45,693 bases of DNA from positions 1 through 45,693 of the forward strand of contig BRYA01000095.1 of assembly GCA_030267965.1 (NCBI GenBank), read 5' to 3'. The DNA comes from Triparma columacea (Eukaryota > Sar > Bolidophyceae > Parmales > Triparmaceae). Under the pieces are notes generated by a model. It was not told where the DNA came from, ran no database searches, and was given only the letters and a program-made list of their open reading frames with translations. Position numbers and translations under genes: made by a program. Shown here piece by piece: positions 31,691 through 41,434 of the stretch. The number at the start of each line of letters is the position of its first letter. The first letter of the stretch is position 1.

Positions 31691-32474
31691 CTAATGAGCT
31701 TCCTTTGCCTTCTTGCATTTGTCCCAGCAGTGGCCGTCAAAGAGATTGCAATCGGGGCAAGCCCATGGGTAAGGCTTGGTCCTAATCTTCATGTAGCTGG
31801 GGAGTACATCATTGTTGTCAGCAGGGTTGTGGACGTGATCGCCGGTGGCGAGCATCACCATGTTGATGGCGAAGAGTCCACATGAGATGGGAATCCCAAG
31901 GTAGAGGGAGGCCTTCTTCCACTTGGCCATCTGCTCGGCAGCCTCAGCCTGACCGGCACCAAAGTTGCGGACACCGGTCCTCATCTGTCCAATGTTCCTA
32001 GTAGCGGCACGTGCGATGAAAGACTGCGAGAAGGGAAGAGAGATTTGGGACAAAGGGGTTAGTGAGGGGGGGAAGACGAACAGGCCGCTTGAGGAGGATA
32101 CATTGATTCAGTTTCCAAACAGAACCCGAATCACTCCATGAGGAATTCAACGACCAACCACATACACAACACAAGGAGGGGGACATCAGCAGGCCGTTTG
32201 AGGAGGACAGGTAAAATCCTTTTTCTGTGACGAATTCGAGATCGCTACACGGAAAAGTTGACGAACAAACCACTCTTAACACACTTAGCAACAACACATT
32301 TCAATATGTCCCCCCTCAAAGATTGAAAATGAGGCCAAATGTCACAGATCGGGCACCGCCCAGTGTAGGTGCACTTGCCCCTTTGACCCTTTCGTGTGTC
32401 ATCCAGGCTCTCTCTGCATCCTAACCCCAATAGAGGTACACCCTAGCTCATCAATTGAGCGAAAATCGTACCAT
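31691..32474 (-). CDS. COX6A: cytochrome c oxidase subunit VIa
   Basis: The main exon (32023-31691) encodes AEQMAKWKKASLYLGIPISC, a membrane helix (GLFAINMVMLAT), then YMKIRTKPYPWACPDCNLFD, the COX6A signature. COX6A is a nuclear-encoded inner-membrane subunit of complex IV. The N-terminus SFIARAATRNIGQMRTGVRN is a typical mitochondrial presequence but has no Met. The preceding TTCTCGCAG is a good acceptor. The best start is an exon consisting only of ATG (32474-32472) followed by GTACGA, giving a 448-nt intron, 112 aa in total. The C-terminus has C-x2-C-x6-C-x3-C, which the animal protein lacks. Confidence 0.78.
32064..32207. repeat. pair of ~33-bp imperfect direct repeats
   Basis: Copies at about 32064-32098 and 32175-32207 share a purine-rich G run, CAGGCCG(C/T)TTGAGGAGGA and related bases. 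They lie in the proposed long COX6A intron. No element type is recognised. Confidence 0.6.
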
Positions 32475-32800
32475 GTTGACTAAAAAAGGTCTGTTAAAGT
32501 GAAAGAGGATTCGCCACTTTTCGGTCACTTTGGAGCGACACACTTTAAAAGATCAGGTAATTTCTATTCGTCGTCGAAAATGACGCGTTCTTGCTGTTGC
32601 TACTTAACTACGCCTCCCATTTTAGGCAACTCTACCCCTAGTTGAGCTCTCTTTGGCTTCAATCTGGGCTTCTCAACCCAACCGTTCGGGAGATCTTGTG
32701 TGGAAAAGTTGGCCTCCTGCGACCCAAATCCCTCAAACTTACCCCACTATATACTTCTAACGCCCACTCACCCCCCCCCGCTACCTCCCATTCTCACAGA

Positions 32801-33454
32801 ATGGAAGGTGGAGACCCATTTGGAGCCCCCCCCGTGGACGATGCTCCCATTGTCCTTGATGCCCCCATTCCTGACCCCCCTGTTGTAGTGGATGAGCCCC
32901 CCATTGTCATGCCCCCCGCTCCTGTGCCTGTGCCCGAGCCCATCGTCATGGAGGCACCTGTTGAGGAGGAGACCAGTGCCATGGCAACATGGAACGCGGA
33001 GTGGATGGAGAAGCTCCAGAACCGCAAGAACTCGGAGAACGAGGCCAAGGCCGCCGCCATTGAGCAGGCCGGCAAGGACCTCGCCCAGTTTGTCGCTGAG
33101 AGGGATGCCAGTAGGGAGAGCAAAATGTCTAAGAATAGGAGTGAGGAGCAGGTAAGATGAGATGATTTGCGAAGCCACGAGCCAATAACGCTCTGGAGAT
33201 CGCTGGCTAGTAAGCCCAGTACTAACCCAACCACTCTGTTATTATCACCCAACCCCCTTTCACGCTTCGCTTCACTCATCGCTCATTGCTTATCGCAGGT
33301 CAAGCTCGAGGCCCTCGAGGCCGACCTCGAGTCTGATAACCCGTGGGAGCGCGTCGTCAAGCTCGTCGACCTGCAGCAGGAGGGCGAGGGATCGGATGTC
33401 AGCAGGATGAGGAGTATCCTCATTCAGCTCAAGAACGAGCCCATCAAGGCTTAA
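32801..33454 (+). CDS. CLC: clathrin light chain
   Basis: Exons 32801-33151 and 33299-33454 (phase 0) give 168 aa. The N-terminal half is Pro/Val/acidic and disordered. The central helix (WNAEWMEKLQNRKNSENEAK) binds the clathrin heavy chain. The C-terminus DNPWERVVKLVDLQ..DVSRMRSILIQLKNEP is the most conserved motif of the family. It coats endocytic and trans-Golgi vesicles. A ...TTCTCACAG acceptor sits directly before the ATG, so a 5' UTR intron is likely. The coding intron holds CACGCTTCGCTTCACTCATC close to its acceptor. Confidence 0.9.
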
Positions 33455-33637
33455 AACTACTGTTTGTCCATTTGCGGAGCAAGGGGAACGCTAGTTCGTT
33501 CGATCGACCAAGGGGTCGCATGTTAATGAAAAACGTCAAAGTGCTTTTATCAGAAACGACTCATTAGTTTCTTTGAACACTGGGCACTAGAAGTACTTTC
33601 ATCTCTCCCCCCCCCCCCTCCCCCGACCCCCACCCTT

Positions 33638-34350
33638 CTAAACCCAGCTCTCAGGCAGCTCTTCCCCCCCCTGGAACCCCTCCACTTCCTTAACCCCGCT
33701 CTCTTTGATGACCGTCCCATCAGGCTTCATTATGATGAGAGCTGGAATACCGTATTTTCTAGGCGACACCCCTACGGTGGCGGCCTCGGACCCGGCGCAG
33801 CAGCCAAACTTGCGCTTGAATTCGTCCCTATTTGGATCATTATAGCTCACGGCTAGCCACCCCGGGTGCTTGGCGTGCATGTAAGTGGCCATCGATCCTG
33901 CGTCCCTGTCGGAGGAAACGAAAACCACCTCGAACTTCTTCTCATCCTCATTTATCTCCTCATACATGGCACCAAGACGAGCAACGAAAGGGGTGCAGTC
34001 GGGACACCAGGAAGAGGAGAAGAGTAACGCAGTAGTTACTGTGGGAGGTGATGCGGGAGATTGGTCCTTTGTTACTAGGTTTACGCCTTCAAAGAGACTA
34101 CTCATTGCTGGAGGAAGCAAACAGCAAAGTGAGTCTTAGTTTATCTTTGATAAATGCGAAGAGAACGAGCGAACGAACCCTAGCAGAGGAAGATACATGA
34201 GGACTGTCGGACTGTCGGGCACAAAATGATGGAAATCTTCTCTCCCACCACGTTCTCACCTAAGGATGACACGAATCGGCTGTGGTAAGAAGTAGATGGG
34301 GAGAAGAGTCCGACTGTGCTTGTGGCGAACAATGTGCTGACTATTCTCAT
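33638..34350 (-). CDS. tryparedoxin/nucleoredoxin-like thioredoxin-fold protein
   Basis: Exons 34350-34260 and 34107-33638 (phase 1, 152-nt intron) give 186 aa. The thioredoxin fold shows SSSWCPDC (C65, C68), VVFVSSDRDAGSM and YGIPALIIMKPDG with the cis-Pro. The WCPxC motif and the length of the second half point to the tryparedoxin/nucleoredoxin group, which reduces disulfides. The 30-residue first exon (MRIVSTLFATSTVGLFSPST) looks like a targeting sequence, mitochondrial or plastid. Without it an in-frame internal ATG at 34105 would give a cytosolic 155-aa form, so dual localisation by alternative starts is possible. Confidence 0.78.
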
Positions 34351-34502
34351 AAAAAATAACAACACAGGTGCTCATAGCTCTTGCCTCGCCATCAAGGCAG
34401 CCTCCAGTAAATTATCCGTGCAAACCAATTATACAACGACCACGCATTTTTTTTAACCCAAACATATTAATCTATCTTTCCCAAACCCTCTCTCCCCCTC
34501 CC

Positions 34503-35975
34503 TCACACAAGGTTCTTCTTGACTGTCTCCGGGATATCTCCCCCCTTCCGGTACGCCTTCTCAACGATTCTCTTGACCATCCCTTTCTCCACCATCATGC
34601 AAAGCATGTCAACGTTCTTGACCTTGGCGAGCTCCCCAACCACCTCACTGCACCCGTCCTCGCACTTGTCCAGGGCGGATAGTATGCCCTCGAACACGAC
34701 GGCGTCCTGGAACCCAGATGAGTAGAGCTTGGACAGCTTGTACTTCTTGGACTTGCCCGAACCCACAACCTTGGTCAGGTATGATATACGAGAAGTCTGC
34801 CCCTTCAACGACCTCCAAACGAGCTCAAACTCCGTGGCAGTCTTGGGTGGTTTGATCTTTGTGACGTCTACAGTCTCTTCCACCGCAGCGTCTTCCTTTT
34901 CCCTCTCCCTCTCCTTTTCTTTCTCGACCTCCCTGCTATCCTTCACCCCCTCCAAATCAAACCCATTCTCCCCAATCTCCAGGACCTCAACCTCCCCTCC
35001 CACCCTGCTAACCCCCTCAACAACTTCAACCTTAATCCTCTTCTTCGGCGCCCTCTTAACAGCATCTCTCATTGCTTCCTTGGCTTTCCTAATCTCCACG
35101 CTCAGTCCCTTGCTCCCTCCCAGTTTCTCCGCCTCCATCAAGTCATTCAGCGCCCCCCTCATCTTCCCCAGAGCCAGCCTCGCGGCGCTCCTTCTCTGAT
35201 AGCTCTTCACGTGGGTAGAGTCGATCTCTAGGGCCCTCCCCGCATCCTTCTCAGCGTTCAGCCAGTCCTTCATCTTCAAGTGGCACATTGCTCTGTTGCT
35301 CAGCGCTATCCCCGACCGGGAGTTTATCCCTAGGCACCGGGTGTAAGACTTGGCGGCAGCCTGGTAGTCCCCCTTCTTAAAAAATTCGTTCCCCCTAGCC
35401 CTACAACGAGCGAGCGATGAGCGAGGCGTTTAGCAAGAAGGTTGTAAAGTGCCACCTTAATGTCGTCGCTGCGCTCCTCAGCTACACTCCTTCGCAAGTA
35501 TCCCTCATCCTCACCTCTCCTCGCCCTCGAGTTCGTCAGTGGGCCTGCGAGGGGCAGGCTCAGGAACCTTGCCCTTTGGTTTCTCCAGGCTACCCGCCAC
35601 CACGATGTTGGCAGGGTTCGCAGCCTCCCCCACTCCTGTGCCCAGGAACACCCCCCTTTCGCTCCCCTCAGCTCTACCCTTTATGGTATCTGCCGCACCC
35701 TTGGAAACCTCGAAGTCCTCCTTCGTAGCCTCTTTAATCGTCATCTTCGCCTTGACTGTACCCCCACTTATCCTCACCCCCGCCCTGGGCCCTTTGGCCT
35801 TCTTCTTCTTCTTCAGTTCTTTCTCCCTGGCAGCCTTCCGTTCTCTGATCTCCTGGTCACGCTTCTTTATGTCCTCCTCCCAGCTCCCCATTGTCTTCAG
35901 GAAGGAGGCCTGCTCCTCGGCGTTACGACGGATCTGGTGCTGCACATTCAACGACTTCATGGACTCAGGATTCAT
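34503..35975 (-). CDS. RPAP3: RPAP3-like TPR co-chaperone
   Basis: Exons 35975-35515 and 35400-34503 (phase 2) give 452 aa. The N-terminus (QHQIRRNAEEQASFLKTMGS, WEEDIKKRD) matches RPAP3. A basic linker follows, then TPR repeats (ARGNEFFKKGDYQAAAKSYT; KMKDWLNAEKDAGRALEID; VKSYQRRSAARLALGKMRGA). After a charged stretch comes the RPAP3_C domain (TATEFELVWRSLKGQTSRIS, then YLTKVV..., ILSALDKCEDG). RPAP3 is the HSP90-binding member of the R2TP complex, which assembles RNA polymerase II and snoRNPs; dyskerin and a TFIIH subunit in the same window belong to related machinery, probably by chance. It has one TPR array where human RPAP3 has two. Confidence 0.87.
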
Positions 35976-36098
35976 AGTCGTGAAGTGTATGGGGGGATTG
36001 GTTTGTTCAAGGGGTTGTCTGAAGAGGGCGAGGGAGCCGATCAGAGGTTGGAGGTGGGAAGGTGGGCAAATCATGTTAGTTGGAGGGGGAAGGGTTGA

Positions 36099-36712
36099 TC
36101 ATAAAGCAGCGGGCTGGGTTTGGGGCTTTATCCAGAAGAAAAGGACCCTATTAATAAGCACGATGCAGAATATGAGATACTATCACAATATTTAGCTCCT
36201 TTATACATGTATTCGTGAAGCTTCTATGCCCAAAAATTCAAGTTTTGGAGGTGGGTCGAGGGGGGCGTTGAGTTTTGCAGCAATCATGGGGACAAAGACA
36301 CAAAATAGAGAGCAAAAATGGAAGTAAAAGACTGCTTAATGCTCGCGGGACCACGACAAATTGTCCGTAAAACTCACCAGTAAATACTTTTTTAGCCCCA
36401 ATTTTAGGAATCAGGAATCAGCATGGAAATGAGCTCCACAAAAGCTTCCTTCAAAAGGTTCGTACTGGGGTTTTAACTTCTAAATAACTTCTCAACAAGC
36501 GAGATATTATTTAGAAGCATCACTTTAGCGCATATAACTTCTCGTTTGACTCAAAGAAGACAAAAAAAGAACCCCCCGAAACTATTTCCCTCCACGACGG
36601 TTTGGTAGCTTTGCTCTCTCTCATCTCTCCCCAACCTACGGTCCTTAACCCCCCTCCCAACCCTCGCTTACCACCAACCCTCCTCCTCCGACCCCCATAG
36701 CGTTTGAATAAA
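36099..36712. promoter_or_regulatory. divergent promoter region, RPAP3 / SPT16
   Basis: About 600 nt free of recognisable genes. It is moderately AT-rich at 36180-36480 and pyrimidine-rich just before the SPT16 start. No specific element could be named. Confidence 0.45.
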
Positions 36713-39700
36713 ATGGCAGACGAAAACAAAGATCCCCAGGCGGGAAGCGGCCCGAGCGTGGACTCAACAACCTTCTTCAGAAGGCTGCAGAAGTTCTCCC
36801 AGTCGCTGTCAAAGTACTCCACAGTTGACGGTTGCTTCCTCTCCAAGGGCTCCGCTGACGCCAACAACCCGTACTCCAAGTCCACAGCAGTCCAGCTTTA
36901 CCTCTTCGGCTATGAGATGCCTGACGTCTTGCTCTTCTTGAACATGAAGACCAGCGATGTCACCGTCATCGCGAGTAAGAAGAAAGTTGCCTTTCTGAAG
37001 CCCCTGCAGGCTGCGCCTGGGAACGGGTTCAACGTTAAGCTAGTGGAGAGGTCCAGCAAGGTGAGGCGAGGGATTGGAGTGAGCATACAATTGAACTATC
37101 GGCCAGCCTAACCTCCCCTACTCCCCCCCTCCGCCTCCCAGTCCGATCCCGTGCCCCTCTTCAAGGACCTCCTCAAGGGATGGTCTGGCGACCTCGGAAC
37201 CATTGACCTGAAGGAGAAGGAGAAGGTGAGGCGGAGCGAGGAATGAAGCGAGATAAAAACGTGCCAGCACACTATGTTCAAGACAAGCCCTCCCCTCAAC
37301 CGCCGCTATAATTTTAATCCAATAACGCGACTCACTCCGCAACTCAATTCTTTTGTCGCAGGGCGACACCTCGTCAGCCTGGTACACCTGCCTGAAGGAG
37401 GCCTCGATCAACACCGTCGACGTCGTGAAAGCTATCAGCCTAACAATGTCCATCAAGGAGGATAAGGAGTTCGAGCTCCTCAAAAAGGCCAGCGTCCTTA
37501 CCAACAAGGTGCTCAAGAATAAATTCGTCCCCAAGCTAGAGGACACCATCGACAAGAACGTCACTATCAAGCACAGCGACCTCAGCGACGAGGTCAACGC
37601 CGTGCTCGAGGACCCTTCGAAGATCAAGCTCAAGGTGCCAGTGAACGATGTCGAATCCGTCTTCGATCCCATCGTTCAGAGTGGAGGTGAATACTCGTTC
37701 AAGGTATCTGCTACAAGTAGCCCCAAGAAGCTGAGCTACGATGTGATCCTCGTCACCCTCGGCGCGAGGTACCAGTCCTACTGCGCGTCAATGTCACGCA
37801 CGTACATGGTCGACCCTCCAAAGAAAGTATCCCAGACCTACGACCTCCTCATCGACGTTGTCAACGCGTGTGTCGACGTTATGAAGCCAGGGAACAAGCT
37901 CGGAGATGTGAAGAAGGCAGCTGTCGAGTTCCTCACGAGCAAGGGGAGGGCGGATCTCGTCAATTATCTCCCCAAGACCATGGGATTCAGGTGAGGGGAA
38001 GGAATGGACAAGGATTGGAGCGGCTGGACCTTGTATTTTGCCCTGCTTACCCTAACCCCCCCCCCCCCCTCTCCTCCACTCATCCAATCACAGCCTCGGC
38101 CTCGACTACAGGTGTGCGCAGATGCTCCTAAAGGATGACAACGATACTCTCTTCAGGGAGAACATGGTCTTCAACCTCTCAGTAGGGTTCGAAAATGTCC
38201 CCCTCACCGAGGAAGATGTCTCCGATGTGTCAAACAAGGCAGCCTCCAAGTCGTTGAGGAAATTCTCTGTGCTTTTGGGTGATACCTACAGAATCAAGGA
38301 TATCGACATAGACTCCAACGACAACTCAGCCGAAAAGTTCACCAAGGCTTCTTCGACTGCCGATGAGGTCGTCTACTCCATCAACGAGAAGGGCAGCGAC
38401 GACGACGAGTCCTCAGATGAATCCGAAGACTCTGACTCCAGCGACGACGAGGGTGGAAAGAGCAAGAAGAAATCCTCCAAGGGAGGTACTGTGATCACTG
38501 AGGACGGCAAAAGGGCGAGCAGTAGGCTCAGGGAGGTTGCCGACGGCCAGGCCGATGTCGTCGAGAACGCGGCTAACAGGGTAAAGATTCAGGCGGAAAT
38601 TCTTAAGAAGAAGAATGAGGAGAGGCTCAGGGAACTTGCAAAGCAGAACCATAAGGGAGGCGAAGCGGAGGAGGTCGAAGCTAAAGAAATCGACGCCTAC
38701 CAGAGCTCCACCGACATGCCCTCAAATGTACTCCCTAACCAGGTTAGGGTGGACATGAAGAATGAGACCGTGATCCTGCCCATCTCCGGCAATCCCGTTC
38801 CTTTTCACATTTCCACAATCAAGAGCGTCGTCCAGCCCGAGCCCGATAAGGCCACCTACCTGCGTGTCAATTTCCACGCCGCTGGCGCCGCGCTCGGAAA
38901 GGACGTACCCGCCAACATGGCGAAGCTCATCGAAAAGTACGCCCCCCACGCAAGCTTCATTAAGGAAATGACCTTCAGATCACTCGACAAGAAAAACTTG
39001 ACTGACGCGTATAGGCAGATTAACGAGCTCAGGAAGAGGGTGAGGCAGAGGGAACAGAAAGAGGAGGAGGAAAGCAACCTCGTGGAGCAGGAGAAGCTCA
39101 TCAGGCTCAAGGAGGGCAAAGTCCCCCGCCTTTCCGACCTCACGATGAGGCCAGCCCTAGGAAAGGGGAGGAAGACTGTCGGTCAGCTCGAGGCTCACCA
39201 GAACGGTCTCCGCTTCCGCAGCAACAAGGGAGACAGCCTCGACATTATTTACAAGAATATCAGGAACGCCTTCTTCCAGCCGTGCGAAAACGAGATCATG
39301 GTCCTCGTGCACTTCAACCTCAAGAACCCCATCATGATCGGAAACAAGAAGTACGACAACGTCCAGTTTTTCACCGAGGTCGTCGAGGCGAGTGAGCAGG
39401 TCGACGCCTCCCGCCGGAGCATGTACGACCCCGACGAGATGGACGAAGAGCAGAGGCAGAGGCAGCTCAAGAAGAAACTCAACGAGGCCTTCAAGGAGTT
39501 CTGCAAGAAGGTCGAGGCCACCGCCAAGTCCCATGGCCCTGGGATTGAGTTCGACATTCCGTACCGCGAGCTTTCCTTCACCGGAACCCCCAACAAGGAG
39601 ATGGTCAGGATCCAACCCACCGTGAACTGCCTCGTTAACCTTACCGAGACCCCCTTCTTTGTCGTCGACTTCAAGAAGGTCGACCACGTCCACTTTGAGA

Positions 39701-40245
39701 GAGTCACGTATGCCTCCAAGGCATTCGACGCTGTCTTCATACCAAAGGACTTCAGCATGCAACCGTGGAGGATCGACATGATCGACAATGGAGACAAGGA
39801 CTCTATCCAGGACTGGCTCACTGACATGCAGGTCGCCTACACTGAGGGTCCCATGAACCTCAACTGGAAGCAGCTCATGGCTACCGTCGCCCAGGACGAC
39901 AGGTTCTATATGGACACCGAGGAGGACGACGTCACCCCCAAGCCTGCCGGATGGAGCTTCCTAGTCATGGATGACGAGGAGGAGGGTGGGGAGGAAGAGG
40001 AGGAAGACGACAGCGAGTTCGACGAGGAGGAGAGCGACGAGAGCGAGGAGCTAAGCGCCGAAGAATCCGAATTCGACGAGGAAGAGAGTGAGGAGTCCGA
40101 CTTTGACGGGGACGAGGAACTCGAGGAGGAGGGGATGGACTGGGACGACATGGAGAAGGAGGCCATGATCAGCGACAAGAAGAGGGCGAGGGAACAGGGC
40201 CAAATGGAGGCGCAAATGGCAGGGAAAAAAAGGAGGAATCGCTGA
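36713..40245 (+). CDS. SPT16: FACT complex subunit SPT16
   Basis: Exons 36713-37060, 37142-37225, 37362-37990 and 38094-40245 (phases 0,0,2) give 1070 aa. The aminopeptidase-like N-domain (FFRRLQKFSQSL; YDVILVTLGARYQSYCASMS) lacks peptidase activity in the family. The linker carries an acidic/Ser insert (DDDESSDESEDSDSSDDEGG). The dimerisation and middle domains follow (RVDMKNETVILPISGNPVPF; HQNGLRFRSNKGDSLDIIYK; FFVVDFKKVDHVHFERV; DWLTDMQVAYTEGPMNLNWK). A long acidic C-terminal tail binds H2A-H2B. FACT reorganises nucleosomes during transcription and replication. The TTG-initiated frame upstream is not needed. Introns 2 and 3 contain the intron tag and a long C run respectively. Confidence 0.96.
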
Positions 40246-40361
40246 AGAGACGGAGGGAGTGTGGTTGCGACTTGGATAGGGGGGAGGTGCGCTAAAATAG
40301 GTCAGTCAAAAGTGAGGAGAAATAATTGGGAGATAGATGAAACGCAATTTCTCACAGAAAT

Positions 40362-41349
40362 ATGAGACTTATCCTCCTACTCCTGTTATTTATCGGAAGC
40401 GCGGCTTTCTCGCCGACTGTCCAAACAGCTCGTCACAGAGCAAGTTTCCTATCTGCCTCTACCTCTTACCAGCTATGTCCAGGTGAGCTGTCGGACATGT
40501 TTTACTCTTGTTACTTCATTTTACCCTCACACACCTTCATACGACTATATAACATCATACGCCTCTATATACTACCCTAATATGCCTATATACACACCCA
40601 CATACCCCCAAAACCTCCATACACCCACACAAACATTCACCATATACATTCAATCCGACTCACCCATACCCTCCATCATTCCTGCGACTCGCTTCGCTCG
40701 CCGCCCCCCACACTCCCCTCAATAGAGCCACCTGGTGGCTCTGTCATGGAGGCCGAAGCAGATCTAAAGGGCTCAAAAATGAAGGATATGGGAGACGGTT
40801 CATTCTGGCTCCAATACAAGGCAGATGGTGGCGAGGTTTCGAAACTTCGTACTCAGATTTTGAAAGGTTCGTACGCCTTATGCACTCTTGCAAGCTCTCT
40901 GACTCGCCAAATGTTCCAACCTCACCGCCCCATTATTCGCTCGCTTCCCCCCCAAGACGCAAGCAAGAAGGCTCAGTTCCCGGGATTCAGGAAAGGACAA
41001 ATTCCTCCTTATGCGATGCCACAGATGACTTCCTTCGCCCTCCAGGAGGCGATAACAAACTCGGTGAGAAGTTGGGATAGCATGGACAACAACGACTTCA
41101 ACAGCTCCAAGGAGAAGACGTAGGCTTGGTTACTTACACGGCTCTCTTCGCTCGCCACCGCTTCGCTCGCACCCTTCCCTTCAGCTGGAGGTTGTGGTGG
41201 CAGCGTATGGTTTGAAGACGCTGAGTGGGAGCGAGGGGAATATTGACGTGAAGGAGAAGGTTGAGGATATTGCGAGGGGCTGGAAGGAAGGGGACGTCGA
41301 GTACACTGCAACATTCAAGGGTGAATTTGTTCCTCAGGAGGACAAGTAA
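40362..41349 (+). CDS. plastid trigger-factor-like protein (ribosome-binding domain)
   Basis: Exons 40362-40482, 40726-40866, 40957-41063 and 41185-41349 give 177 aa. The presequence MRLILLLLLFIGSAA-FSPT is a signal peptide with the Phe-type plastid motif. The mature protein matches the N-terminal domain of trigger factor: QFPGFRKGQIPPYAMPQMTS (GFRxGK signature for ribosome docking) and ALQEAITNS joined to LEVVVAAYGLKTLSG. It lacks the PPIase and C-terminal domains. A role with plastid ribosomes is inferred. The second intron is uncertain: donor GTTCGT at 40867 with acceptor 40956, or GTACGC at 40872 with acceptor 40962; both keep the frame and differ by a residue or so. Introns 1 and 3 carry the CGCTTCGCTCG tag, three copies in total. 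Confidence 0.78.
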
Positions 41350-41434
41350 GGTAGGGTGGAGGACGTGATGTAGTTGACGGCGGAAACAAACGAAACAGTG
41401 AATTCTAAACCATACATATTTCTTTTTCGTTTTA

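Noticed and set aside
37118..37672. 184-codon minus-strand ORF
   Set aside because: Antisense to SPT16 exons 2 and 3; composition is that of a shadow frame.
39157..39827. overlapping minus-strand ORFs of about 200 codons
   Set aside because: Antisense to the conserved middle domain of SPT16; no protein-like features.
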